64,000 nucleotides of DNA from Anaeromyces robustus (lineage: Eukaryota > Neocallimastigomycota > Neocallimastigomycetes > Neocallimastigales > Neocallimastigaceae), in contig MCFG01000072.1 in assembly GCA_002104895.1 (NCBI GenBank), forward strand, positions 139,884 through 203,883, given 5' to 3'. The notes beneath the pieces were generated by a model. It made no database searches. It worked only from the letters and a program-made list of their open reading frames with translations, and was not told the origin of the DNA. This document shows positions 34,611 through 48,644 of the stretch, piece after piece; position 1 is the first letter of the stretch; the number at the start of each line of letters is the position of its first letter. A program made the position numbers and the translations under genes.

Positions 34611-35803
34611 AAGTAAAAATTATTTATAGTAAAAAAAAATTAAATGCAAAAAAATTTTTATTAATGGCAGGAGATGGAGATGAAAATGAAAGCTCAGGGG
34701 AAAACTGATTATTCTGTAAAAAATTAATTAAAAAAAAAAAAAAAAAAAAACTTTATTGGATGATACCTATTTATGATACCTATTTATGATACCTATTTAT
34801 AGGGATTTATGTATAAAACTTTTAGACAATAATAATAATAATAATAATAATAAAAGAGAAATTTAAACTTATTTTGAATAAAAAACTGAGAAAGAAATAT
34901 AAATAAATAAGATTGGATATAAACTTTTTAAATAATAATAATAATAATAATATTAATAATATATATATATTTTTTTATTTATATAAATATAAATTATATT
35001 TAAATACTACCTATCTAATTCTAATTCCTAACATCTAATTTCTATTTTCTATATTAATATTAATATTATTAACTCCTATAATTTACATAAAATAAAAAAA
35101 AAAAAAAAAAATTCAAACCATTAAAATATATAAGACCTTTAATTATTGATTATTATAATTATTATTATTATTATTATTATAATTATTATTATTATTATTA
35201 TTAGCTTTTTTTTTTTATATTAGTTTTTTTTTATATATATATTTTTTTATTTATTTATTTATTATATTTTATTTTATTTTATTTAATTATATTAATATAT
35301 TTTTTTTAAAAAAAAAAAAAAAAATTATTATTATTATTATTATTATTTTTTGTATGTGCAAAAAAAAAAAAATATTATAAATATTATATTATTATTGTAT
35401 ATAATTTTATTATTATTATTATTATTATTAAAAAAAAAAAAAAAAGTGTAAAAATAATATATTTCAATTTTTATTTCTTATTTTCTATATATATATATTT
35501 CATTACTATTCATTTTTTTTTATATTTTTTATATATTTTTAACAATAATAAAACAAATAAATTATTATTTAAAAATAAGAAATTATATCAATATATTACT
35601 TTTTTTTTTTTTTTTTAAAATTTTTTTTTAAATTTTTTTTTTATTATTTTATTTTTTTTTTATATATATATTTTTATGTGTGTTGGAATTATGTTTTTTT
35701 TTTTTTTTCTTTATTTTATTTTTTTTTTTTTATTTTTTTTATTTTTTTTTATTATTTTATTTATTTATTTATTTATTTATTTTTTATTATTATTTAGTTT
35801 TGT

Positions 35804-35836
<33 letters not shown>

Positions 35837-35989
35837 CTCATTTATTTTAAATTATGCTACTGAAATTTATATTATAGGAATAAAGTTTATATGCATTATA
35901 AAATATTATTCATTTTTAAAATATATTTGTTCATTATCTTTTTTACTTTCTATAATATATATTTATATAAAAAATTGATTCATTAAAAG

Positions 35990-36021
<32 letters not shown>

Positions 36022-36249
36022 TATTTTTTTTTCTGTTAATTTTCCTGAATTTAAAAGATTATATGTATTTTTTTTTTTTCTATAATTATGATAAACGATT
36101 AATATTATTTTTTTTTTTTTATACTAATAAAAATAATTGATAAAATTGATTAAATTATATATATATATTTAGGAATTGGTTAATTAAATTCTTGATTATT
36201 TTTATGTTTAAAAAATTATTTTGTTAAAGTTTTTTATTTCTTTACTTTA

Positions 36250-36283
<34 letters not shown>

Positions 36284-36333
36284 GAATCACGATTATTTAA
36301 ATATTCTTTTATGTATCTTTTAAATAATATTAT

Positions 36334-36380
<47 letters not shown>

Positions 36381-36511
36381 CATCCTTCTCTTCAATATTA
36401 ATCTTTTTTTTTTTTTTTTTTTTATATGTAATATATATTATAGGAAAAAAGAAATCAATAAATATTTTTTTTTTTTTTGAATTATATTTATATTTAGAAA
36501 TTTGCTAATCT
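32308..36511. other. Intergenic, about 4.2 kb, mostly homopolymer
   Basis: Dominated by poly(A), poly(T), (TTA)n and (AAT)n tracts; T-rich stretches at 35676-35978 and 36221-36508 leave long but meaningless open frames. One less AT-rich island at 34330-34725 has short protein-like fragments. A 14-bp unit (GATACCTATTTAT) is repeated three times at 34760-34800. No gene can be supported. Confidence 0.65.
34330..34725 (+). pseudogene. Possible gene remnant, unidentified
   Basis: An island with lower A+T than its surroundings and broken plus-strand frames, for example one reading ERFTNYGNIGFI near 34455, one with NQILYEIFIPAINYL near 34530, and one with FLLMAGDGDENESSGEN near 34660. The fragments have normal amino-acid composition but are interrupted by stops and by an A run at 34580. 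I cannot name a family. It may simply be chance. Confidence 0.25.
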
Positions 36512-38772
36512 TTAAAATTTGTAAAGAAGTTCTTCAGTAGGATTTTCTTCTTCAGGTTGATTAACATTTTCATTTGCACCTTTTATTCTAGCATATGGAT
36601 CAATAACTGGGTAATCACCATCTGGGAATTTCTTGTTAACTTTATCACGAATACTTTGATAGAATTCTTCTTTTGTCTTTCCATTAAGGAAAGCAGCAAT
36701 AACAATAGTCATATTATCACAACCAATACCTCCAAAATCAAAAGTATTTCTGTCTTTAGCAAGACTAATATTCATAACTTCTTCTGCTATAGAACCTAAA
36801 TCCTTATCACGGGCTATACCGTATCTTACTATATCAACAACTTCTTGATTGGTAAGAACATCCCAAATACCTTTTTTATGTTACAAAATATAAAAATAAA
36901 AAAGATTTTATTTATAAATATTTATAAATAATATATATATATATAAAATAAAATATATATATATTATATATGAAATATATAATATTATTAAAAAAAAATA
37001 TTTTAAATTAATTATATATATAATAAGATAAAACAATATAAATATAATATAATATATATAATGATATAATAACATATTAATTTAATATATATTTTATATA
37101 ATTTAAATAAATAATGGTTAATTTCAAATTTAAAATGTATCGATAATGAACCATTTTTTTTTTATATAAAATAAATTATTATATAAAATAATTCCAAAAA
37201 AAATATATTATATAAATTATATATATAAAAATTCTTTTTATATATCTATCTATATATATTTAAATAATTTTTATTGTTTATGTAATTACCATCACAAGCT
37301 AAAACAATGAATTCATCATTATCATCAATTTTTCTTTCAAAAAGATCTGGATTAGCAGTAACAACTTGTTCTTCTGCTGGAAGATCACTATTTTGTTTGA
37401 ATTCGAAATCACCTAAAGCACGTGAAAGAGCTAAATTACCATTTACACGACCGCATTCAACATAACCACCAGCATTCTTAATTCTTTCAAGTTCAGCTAT
37501 AAAGAATTTTTTTATTTATATTATAATACAATCATATTATTAAATTTAAATAAATATATAAATATATATATATTTATATATTTGTTATAAATATTATAAA
37601 TATTATAAATATTATAAATATTATAAATATTATAAATATTATAAATATTATAAATATTATTAATATTATTAATAAATTATTTATTATTTATTTATTATTT
37701 ATTATTTATTATTTATTATTTATTTATCATCTATTTAATTTAATGATTTATAAAATATATAAATTTTAAATAAATAATTTTTTTATCTTAAAAAAAATAT
37801 TATATATATATATATACGTTGACTGTTTGGTTTATGGTCTGTGGTAATAGCTGAAGCTTCACCATTACTTGAAATAATTGCCCTTGAATCACCAGAATTG
37901 GCAATATATAACATATTATCATCAGTAACTAAGGCTGCAACAGCTGTACAACCTGCTGGATTTTGAATAATTGATGGTTCTATTTTTTATTTTTTTTTAT
38001 ATAAATTTTATAACCCATTTATATACATATAATATATACATATATAAATTTATATCAATTTTTTTATTATGTAAAAAAAAAAAAAAAAGAAATATATATA
38101 TATAAAAGTTAAAAAAAAAAAAGAAAAAAAAACAAACTTTTTTTTGTCAAAATTATTATTATAATTAATTTATTTTATTAATTATTTACCATTTAACATT
38201 TCTTTATCCATATTTAAGTAAGCAGCTTTTAAAGCTTGTTTGAAATCTTTTTTCTTGAAAGCTTCTTCTTCTAATAATTTCCAATGTAAATGTTCACCAG
38301 AATATCTAGCAACAGAAGGTCCACCATGACCATCAAATACAGCAAAGAATGAATAATGTAATTCATCCTTTGGTGGTTCTTTATTAAGTTCTTCTTCAAA
38401 TTTTTTAGTATCATTAGTCTTGAAACGTTTATTTAATCTTAAAATACTAGTGTGTGCATCTTCCATTGCTATTCATTAATATTGATTTTTTTTTTTTTTT
38501 AATTTTAATTGTTGTTGATATTGTGTTATTTATTTTAAAATTAATATTTATATATTATATTATATTATATATGTTTTTTTTTTTGTTTGTTTTTTAAATA
38601 AAAAATAATAAAAATATTAATATGCGTATAAAATATAGTTGTAATAAAACATTTATTCTTTAATTTTACTTATTCTCCAGCCTTGCATAGAACTGGCACC
38701 ATATAACATTCTAGAATCTTCACCAAGGGTAGTTTCCTTATCGGTAACTGGTTCAGATAAAGTTTGACCCAT
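36512..38772 (-). CDS. PP2C-type Ser/Thr phosphatase (Ptc2/Ptc3/PPM1-like), 5 exons
   Basis: Metal-dependent protein phosphatase, 369 aa, cytosolic/nuclear, acting in stress-MAPK and cell-cycle signalling in related fungi. Exons in transcript order: 38772-38670, 38468-38190, 37979-37818, 37496-37290, 36870-36512. All introns are GT-AG and the sum is 370 codons with stop. The N-terminus [10 protein letters not shown] and the following MQGWRITMEDAH (29-40) are typical of Ptc2/3. Catalytic motifs: FDGHGG (79-84, metal Asp80), GCTA (137-140), SGDSR (156-160), [12 protein letters not shown] (201-212), DGIWD (250-254, metal Asp250) and GCDNMT (300-305, Asp302). The initial MG could be N-myristoylated, although a Gln at position 3 is not decisive. 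The C-terminal tail is acidic and short. No key residue is missing. Confidence 0.95.
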
Positions 38773-41700
38773 TTTTTTACTGAAAATAAACAATTAATAA
38801 GATAATAATTATATTGAATGTTTTAAAATTATTCAATATATAGTAATACAGTTATATATTAATAATTAGAATCAAAAAATTATAATGTTTTTATATTAAT
38901 TATTAAAACTATATCAATTAATATATTTATTCAATTATTTATTTATTTATTTATTATAAATTATTTAAAGATCACTATATCATCAAAATTTATGAAAATA
39001 TTTATTAATATATTTAATAATGTTTTCTTTTTTTTTTTTTTATTTTTTATTTTTATTGATATCATATTTTCATTTTTATTGAAATTATATTTTTGTATCC
39101 TTTTTTTTTTGAAATTTCTTTTAATAGTATAATTTTTATTATGATTAAAGAAATATATTAATGGATATTTGTTGAAATAAATAATAAAATTCATTTTGGT
39201 TAATTCTTATTGTATATATTAATTATACTTTGAAATAAAAAAAATACACTTTGTTTCAATTCGTAAATTTTATGCTTTAAAATAATTTTAATATAAAATT
39301 AATTGTTTATAAGTATATTTATGTAATATATTTATAAATCAATGCAAATTATACTTCGCAATTTTATTATTTCTTGAATATTCCAATATTTTTCTTTGTA
39401 AATAATAATTTTTTTTTTTTCATTATATAATTTTAAATATATATTTTTTTATAATATATTTTTAATTCTATAATGATAAAAAAAAAACATTATATTTTAT
39501 TATATTCTTTTTTAATGTTATTTACATTATTTTTTTTTTTACTTTATTTTAATTATTTATACTTTTATCGATCTAATTATATATTTATATTAATATTTAT
39601 TTTTTTTTTTTACTTAGTTGGATTATACAATAAACAAACATATAGTGATTTTATATATAAATAAATAAATAAATAAATTTCTTCATTCATAAAGATATAA
39701 TAATAATCATTCTGTTTACATTTATTTTAAAGGAGTATATTTATTAAAAAGTGTTTTTTTTTTTTTAATTGATATTTTTTTTATAATTAAAAAAAATAGC
39801 TTGTTATTTTTTACTTAAATTACAAGGCGAAGAAAAAAAAAAAAAATATTAATAATATTTAATAATTTTTTTTTTTCATCAAAAAATTTTTACATTATTT
39901 ATTATTAATTTATTAATTTATTAATTTATATTAATTTATTATTATATTAATTTTTTATATTTTATTAATATATTATACTATATGTTAATATATTTAATTA
40001 TTTATTATTATATATATTTATTTATTATATATATATTTATAAATTTATTTATTATTTATTTATTTATTTATTTTTTATTTATTTATTTATATTTATAAAT
40101 TTATTTATTTATTTATATATTTATATATTTATTTATTATTTGTTAATATTTATAAAAAAAAAAAACATTTATTGGAATTTAAAATAATAAATCATATATC
40201 ATAAATCATTTTTCATGATACATTATTTTAATAACGTATTATATTAAATATTGTAATGAAATGAAAATACATATACAATTTAAACAATTTGTATATGTTA
40301 TTAATGTCATTAATGTCATTTTATTATTCTTATTCTTATTAAGATTAATATTAAACATTAACATTAATATTAATTTCATTTTTTAATAAAAATTTTTTTG
40401 TTAATTTTTTAATAAGCTTTTTTTTTATAAAAAAAAATTTGTCCTTGATTAATGGAGAGGTTTTATTATAATAAGGAAAAAAATTTTTTTTCTTATTACT
40501 GGACAAAGAATTTAAAATCATATTAAGAAAAAAAAAAATAATTTACCAAAACTATAATAATTATCTAAAATTCTTTTATTTTTACTTTATTTAATATAAC
40601 AAAATGTTATTTCATTAATTTGTAATATATATACTTTAAAAATAATTTAAAAGTAATAAAAGAATATATGAGTTATCTCTTTACAACAATAATTAAAAAA
40701 GTTTATTCAATATTTAAAATAAAATTGAGTATCAACATATTAATGAAAAAAAAAAATATATATATATATAAATAAAACTAAATTGTCTTTTGAAAAAAAA
40801 TTTTTAATTAATATTAGTATAAATAACCTATGTTTTTCATATAATAATAAAAGTTGTTGTGTTAATCTGATATCATAATTTAACAAAGGTAAAATACACT
40901 TTAAAAAGACTACATAATATTCTTTGTTTGAAGAAAGAAATACGCTTATTCAAAAGTTCTAGAATTATTTAAATAATTAAATAAAGCAACCTATTATTAT
41001 ATTATAATTATTATTATTATTATATGATATACACCAATATGATACCAATATATTAATATATTGATGACATAAATTATAAATCCTATATTATATATTGAAA
41101 AAAGAAAAAGAAAAAGAAAATAACAAAATAACACAATAAAATTAATAAAATAAAATTATATGGATTAATATTGTGATTATATGGATTATATTGGAATTAG
41201 TTTATTAATAGAATGATATATTTTATATATATTATATATTTATATATTTATATTATATATTATATATTATTTATATTATTTATTATTTATATATTGGATT
41301 TTTGGATTTTTTTAATTATGTTACACAATATAATTTTATATATGGATAGATTTTATCAAAAAAAGAAATAAAGAAATTTGTGTTACCTCATTAATTCCTA
41401 CCTTTGAACATACCAAAAAATAATTCAAAAATATTCACCCTCGATTTATGGTTTTTTTTTTTTTACTTCAATATTAATTAAAAAAAAAATTAAATGATAA
41501 AAATTTAATGAAAATAAAAATGTTAATCTTTTACTATTAATAGTTATTAAGATATTTTATTATATTTTTTCAGCTCATCTTTCATACATAGTAATTAAAT
41601 GGTTTATCATCATTATTATTTAAATCTGATCATATTAATGTTTAATAAATAAATATTTATTTTTTTTTTTTTTATTTTATAAATATTTTCTTCATGATTT

Positions 41701-42607
41701 GATTTTATATAGTAAGGAATTAAAATAAAATAAATGAAATATAAAAACAATTTGTTGATAATTAAACATAATTAATATAAATTATTTTAAAAGATAATAA
41801 ATAAAATTATTATTTTTTTTTTAATTAGTTAGTATATATCATATATCATATCATCATATCATGGAAATATATATTTTACAATTTATATATTAATATTTAT
41901 TATACAAATGACTTATAACCAATATTCTTAAAAAAAAAAAAAAAAAAAGGGTCAATTGGTACTAATATTTAAGTACAAAATTAATAATATAAATAATATA
42001 AATATAATTAAATATTATTAAATATTATTAAATACAATTTTTTGATTATATATCTATATATTATATATTACATTTAAGTCAATTGTATATGAAAATTTTT
42101 TATACAAATGACCGATTATATTATAATTACTTATAATTTTATATTTATTAGCATCATTAACTCTCTCTATTAAAATGTAATAATCATTATAATCATTACA
42201 ATTATTACTTATTATACTTATTACCTAAAAAAAAGAATATAAATGTATATAAAATGTTTAACAAAAGTAATATTTTATTTTATACTTTATTTTTTATTAT
42301 ATTATAATGACATTATTAATTTTTCGATATTTATTATTATTTAATAGAAGCTAATCAAACATTAATAATTTTAACCCCTAATAATTATGTCCAAAATTTA
42401 TTCAATTTTTTATTATTTAAAATACATATATACAAATATATAAATAAATATTCATTTTTTTATATTCTATTTTTATTTTTATTTTATTATATATATTATT
42501 GTTTGAATAAATGATAATAATAATAATATATATATAAAGAAAGAAAAGAACTGAATATTAAAAGAAAAAGAAAAAAAGGAAAATGGAAAAAAATATAGAA
42601 ATAAAAA

Positions 42608-42638
<31 letters not shown>

Positions 42639-43129
42639 ATTATTATTATTATTATTTAAATAAAAAAAAAAGTAAATAAATAAATCTAATTTAATGATTT
42701 TTAGTAAATTAATGAATATGATTTAATTGAAATATATATAATATATTTTTTTTTCTTAATTATTATTTAATTATTCTTTTTTTTTTTATTTTTATAACTT
42801 GATTGTATAATATAATTTATTTATTATATTACTTTGTATATGCCATGATTATAATTATATTATAATTAATATAATTTATAATGATATATTATATTGTATT
42901 GTATGATATGTGTTGTCATTATAATTAATTATAATTTATTATTTATTATTTATTATTATTTATATACTATAAATGTTATAAATATAATATGATATATTAT
43001 TTATTATTATTTATTATTTATTATTATTTAGATGTTATAAATGTTATAAATATTATATAATTTATAATTTATAATTTTCAATTTATAATTTATAATTTAT
43101 TATTTATTATTTATTATTTATTATTATTT
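38773..43129. other. Intergenic, about 4.4 kb
   Basis: AT-only spacer with homopolymers and (TTA)n/(TTTA)n tracts (for example 39900-40140 and 42930-43130). Two short frames (38961-39194 minus, 39473-39664 plus) consist of Lys/Asn/Ile/Phe runs and are not credible genes. The side next to 38773 contains the PP2C promoter. The side next to 43129 is the 3' flank of the transporter. Confidence 0.6.
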
Positions 43130-44976
43130 TTAATTCTTAAAAAAATAATTATATATTGAAAGAATAGTACTGATAATCATCACTATAAAACCAAAAATTA
43201 TACATAATAAATAGGGTAGTTTCTTTTTAGATCCCATAGAACCTGCTGTTAATTTACAATAACATGCTGTTGGTAAAATATATGCTAACATAGTTGCAGA
43301 AAAACCACCTGTAATTTCTAATACAAATCCTAAATCATCGATAGTTAAAGCAATATATAATGAACATAAAATGAGAGCTAATGTAACAATAAAATGTTCA
43401 ATTCCACCAAAAAGTTGGTTTTCTTTTGTTTGTCTTGAACTAAGATTTTCACCACCACCAATTACAGAGTTTGGATTTAGTAAATTTAAAATAACCTAGG
43501 TTATGTGGATATATATAAAATTAATTAATTAATTAATTAATAATAGTAAATAATAATAAATAATAATAAATAATAATAAATAATAATAAATAATAATAAT
43601 AAATAATAAATAATAAATAAATAAATAATTATAATTAATAATAATTAAAAATCTTACTTCACGACAAACAAAACATTCTAAAGGTGAAGTTAAAAACATA
43701 TTTATAGCAAATAAAAGTCTTGAAAAATTAATAAGTAATGAATCTTGTGGGAAATTATTAAGAATATTTCCTTTAGTTTTATCAGTAAATACTAAATATC
43801 CTCCAAGAGCAATGGCTACTGAAACTACAAATGACCATCTATATTTAATATTTATTTTTAATTATTATTAATTATTGAAATATATATATATATATATTTA
43901 AAAATAATATTAATAAATATAATAAAAAAAAAAGAAAAGATTATATAATAAAAAACAATATATATGTATATATTTTTTTTTTTTGATTATATTTCATTAC
44001 CCTGTAGATAAATGTGTAACTGTTGCAAATCTATCCATTGATGGTTTCTTTAATGAACCAAGAATTAATAAAGAATTATGATGACATACAAAAGCTATAT
44101 ATAAATTAAATTAAATATATTCAATATACGTAAATATTAATAGAATATAAATATAAATATATATATATATAAATATATATAAATGTATATATCAAAAGAT
44201 TAAACTTACCAAAACTAATAACACCAATACACTAAAAATTGAAAATTATATATATATATATAAGATTATAGAAAATGTTATTTATTATTATTATTAATTA
44301 TTATTATTTTTATTATTATTATAGGTATAATTATTTAATTATTATAATATTAATATTATTTATATCATTACCTGGAAAATATCTTTATTTATAAATGTTA
44401 ATCTTTGATTTGGATCTCCTTTTAATTCTTTTGGAACTTTTAGACCTTCCCATATTACTGCAAAAGTAATAATCATAATTCCTATTAATGAAAGAAAACT
44501 AGTTTTTGATAACTAAAATAATAAATATTATTAATTAATTAATAATATTTATATTTATATGTTAATAAATTATTTTTTTTTTTTTTTTTTTTTTTTATTT
44601 TATTTTAATTATATTAAGTGAATTTTTATATTTTCAATTATAATAAGGATTATTTTTTTTATTTATATATATATATAATAATAATAATAAAATATACTTT
44701 TGAAATATCACGATTTAAAGATAATGGTAATATAACTAAAAATGTTGTTAAGCATATAATAGCATTACGAGAGGTTAAAAATGAATATCCAAAAAATGAT
44801 GGACTTATATATTGTGATAGTACTGTTGAAATGGTATCTCCCACAATTATTGAATAAGCACACATACCTTTTTTTAATGATTATATTTTAAAGGAAAAAA
44901 TGAAAAAAAAAAATATATATATATATATATATAATAAAATTATTTATTATTTTTTTATATTTATATATTTAATTGT

Positions 44977-45054
<78 letters not shown>

Positions 45055-46162
45055 AATAAATATATATATATATCTATATATATATATATTTACCTCCATA
45101 TGCAAATATAAATTGAAAAAGAGATATAATTAAAAAACCAAATTTTCCAAAACAAAAATACATTAAACCTTGATATGTTTTTTGTCCAGATAATTTACTA
45201 TCTTTAATTAATACACCAACAGTCCAGTCTATTTTTTTTTTTTAAAAAAAAATATATATATATATTCATATTCATTCATTTGTTTTGTTATTGTTTAGTT
45301 TATTTTAATTATAATAAATTAATAATAATTATTAAATAAAATAAAATAATAATTAAAATAATAATTATATAAACATAAATATTAAACATATGTAATTGCA
45401 AAATAAATTAATTTATATATATATTATATAAAATATAAAAAATTAAAAAACAATTCGAAATTTACCAACTAAAAGGGTCAACAGTATCAATAGTATTATA
45501 CCAGAAACTAATCCAGCTTCTTTCATTGCTAATGGCATACCAATAACCCCTTTTATATTTTATATTATATATATATATTAATATAATAATAATATAATAA
45601 TATTTAAAATTTTAATAGATTATATATTTATAATATTTTTTTTTGTATCAAAATTTATAATATAATATTATAATATTATATTAAATAAAATAAAATAATT
45701 ATTAAATTTATTATTTTAATTATTATTATTATTTTTTAATTTTATTTTATTTTTACCAGCTCCTATTATACTATTTGTAAAATTAAAAGTTGAACCAAAA
45801 ATAGAAGATTTTTCAGTTTCAGTAATATTTTCTTGTAATTTTATATTTGTTTCGTCAAGTTGAGTATTCGGATTATGATTAATTAAAACAATTCTATCAT
45901 CGTCGTCATCACCATTTATCATTTCTCCTTCTTGGATTTCTTCTAATATTTTATTTTCATTAGGTGATAAGGAAGTATTATTATCTTCTTTACAAACAAA
46001 AGTATCACTATCATCATCTTGCCCTACAGTTTCATATATAGCATTATTATATGAAGTACTACTACTATTATTATTTGTATTATTGTAACTAGCATTTACA
46101 ATTATTTCATTATCATTATCTATTTGACCAAGGGGTATATTTTGATATTTTGGTGAACTCAT
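43130..46162 (-). CDS. Amino-acid transporter, AAAP/SLC38 family, 9 exons
   Basis: 532-aa multipass transporter of the amino acid/auxin permease family, probably vacuolar or plasma membrane. Exons in transcript order: 46162-45757, 45549-45466, 45228-45094, 44867-44698, 44512-44372, 44231-44210, 44094-44001, 43838-43658, 43495-43130; phases agree and the total is 533 codons with stop. A hydrophilic, acidic N-terminus of about 120 residues (Asn/Asp/Glu-rich, with runs such as DDDDD) precedes the first helix with the hallmark SIFGSTFNFTNSIIGAG. Later segments include GVIGMPLAMKEAG, FAYGGMCAYSIIVGDT, CIGVISFAFVCHHN, SLKKPSMDRF and LTSPLECFVCRE, all typical of SLC38A7/A8- and fungal Avt6/Avt5-like members. 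About eleven membrane helices are expected. Exon 6 is only 22 bases. The exact substrate cannot be read from the sequence. Confidence 0.93.
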
Positions 46163-47494
46163 TATTCTTTCTTTTTTTTTTTTTTTTATTAAAAAATAAT
46201 TTATATATAAATAAATAAATGAAAAAAAAAAGGTATATATAATTATATATATAAAGATATTTATATTATTTGATTATTGTTATTATATTTTTTTGAAAAA
46301 TTATTATACACTTTGAAAAAAAAAAATACTATATAATCATATTAAAAAAAGTATATTTTTATATTATCATTTAATTATTATCTGTAATTTCTTTTTTATA
46401 TTTATATTTAATTTTTTTTTTTTTTTTTGAAAAGTTAACTTTCTTTGCTTTTTTGCTTTTTATCTATTTTAATTTATTATTATTATTATTATTATTATTT
46501 TTTTTTTTATTTTTATTTTTATATTCTTTTTATTATTCTTTTTTTTATTTTTTTTTATTTTTATTTATTTATATTTGTATTTTAAAACACTTTAATAATA
46601 TGAAAAGCCAATAATCTAATAAATAAAAAAAAAAATAATTTTAGAAGAAATACTACCAAAATAAGAAAATAAACAATTTTTTTATTTTTTTAGTTTTTAT
46701 TTATTTATCAATTTATTATTTATTAGATTATAATATAATCTATTAATTATAATATATTAATATATGTAATTTAATTAATATCATATATTATAAATTTATA
46801 AATTAAAATCATTGTAATACTTTTATGATTAAAGTTTTACCCATCATTAGATTTTTTATTAATAATTATAATAATTAAAAAGAGTTAATTAATAAGTGTA
46901 TTATGGTATTATTATTATATATGAGTTTTTTTTTTATTTTATATATATTTAAATGAAAACATTTATAGTAAAAGAAATAAAGACTATTTGATATATATAT
47001 TTATATTTTTTTAATTTTTATTTTTATTCTTATTCTTAGTTTATATTCTACGTAAAAAAAAAAGCAACGTAAAACAAAAAAATATTCTGAATATTTTGAG
47101 TAGAAAAGAATTACACCATTTTAATTATTATTATTTTAATTCTTATTATTATTATTATTATTATTATTAATATTATTATTTTTTTTAATTATAAAATTTA
47201 AATAAATTTACTAAATTTTTATTGGTTCATGACTAACAAAAAAATTTTAAACCTTTTTTAAAAAATTTTGATTTAATTTTACCAAAATAAAAAATTAAAA
47301 AAAATTTAATAAATGAAACAAAAAAAAAAAATTATTTTTTTTTTAATTAGAGTTTTTTTTTTTTTTAGTATTATATTTAGACAAAATTCTTATTTTTTTT
47401 TTTTTACAATTTGCTATTTGCTATTTGCTATTTGCTATTTGCTATTTTAAAGTAATTTTTAATGGATGATGATTAACAATACGTTTTAAGTAAG

Positions 47495-47537
<43 letters not shown>

Positions 47538-48557
47538 AAATACATTGTATAAAATATATATACAAAAAAATTAAATATAAAATAAATTATCATTATCATT
47601 TATTAAACTTGAAAAAAAAAGGTCTCTTATTATTAATTTTCTAATTTAATTTTCTTTTTTTTTTATTTTTTTATTTTAATACTTTTTTTTCCTTTTTTTT
47701 ATTATTTAATTATTACTTAAATAAATAAATGAATAAATGTTAATCATCATCATTAAGAAAATAATTAAAATTAAATAATTAAATAATTAAATAAAAACCT
47801 TTTTTCACAAAATTCTTTTTTTTTTTTTTTTTTTTTTGATTTTTGATTTTAAATTTAAATACTTTTAATTTAACGACTTGATACATAAATTAATTTATAT
47901 TATAATATATTACAATATATTGTATTATATTACACTATGGAATTATTATTAAAAATTTTTATTAATTTTACTTTTTTTTAAACTTTATAAAATATTTTGT
48001 ATTATAAAACTTTATCTTGTGGGTGACTTTATTTGATTTTCTGAAAAAAAAGAAAAAAATATAAAGTTTACAAATTAATATTATCTATAATAATAATAAT
48101 ATAATAATATAAATAATATAAATATAAATAACATAATATAGATATAACAAGGTAAGCTTATAGTTAAGACAATAATTACTATTACAACAATTTTAATTTA
48201 GATATTATTTAACTAATTCAACAAGTGGAATTTCCTTATATTCTTAAGATGTCTGGTCTTTCTAATTTGAATAATATTCTGTTCGTTGTATCTAGATAGA
48301 GTCGAAGCTAATATATCAGTATTACAGTTTATCAAGGACAACATTACCATTATAAAAATGAAAGAATAGGTATACTTACCAATTGAAAAAAAATATTTTT
48401 TTTGTTCCTTTTATTATTAATAATTATATTTATATTATAATAATAATAGATTTTTATATTTTTATAATTTTTATTCATTTTTTACATATAATCATATGAT
48501 ATTATTTTCTGTAAAAAAAAATTTTTTTTTTATGATGACCAATTAATTAATTTAATG

Positions 48558-48595
<38 letters not shown>

Positions 48596-48644
48596 TATAT
48601 ACATATATATATCATAAATAAATTCCCAAAAATTAGCATTTCCA
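46163..48644. other. Divergent promoter region, about 2.5 kb
   Basis: Lies between the transporter and the methyltransferase, which are transcribed away from each other, so it must hold both promoters. Mostly homopolymer and (TTA)n sequence. A TTTGCTAT octamer is repeated five times at about 47410-47445 and an AAAT array lies at 47495-47540. A less AT-rich island at 48140-48385 is unexplained. Confidence 0.65.

Noticed and set aside
35676-36508. Open frames in poly(T) sequence
   Set aside because: Phe runs from homopolymer T; no start context, no family similarity, no conserved structure.
38961-39664. Two short frames of Lys/Asn/Ile/Phe
   Set aside because: AT-rich chance frames with no motif and no neighbouring exons.
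44618-44857. Plus-strand frame within the transporter gene
   Set aside because: Antisense to transporter exon 4, whose minus-strand translation matches the AAAP family.
48368-48380. ATACTTACC, the start of a U1 snRNA
   Set aside because: The following sequence is AT-only and lacks U1 stem-loops; a minus-strand splice-site-like sequence is a simpler reading.
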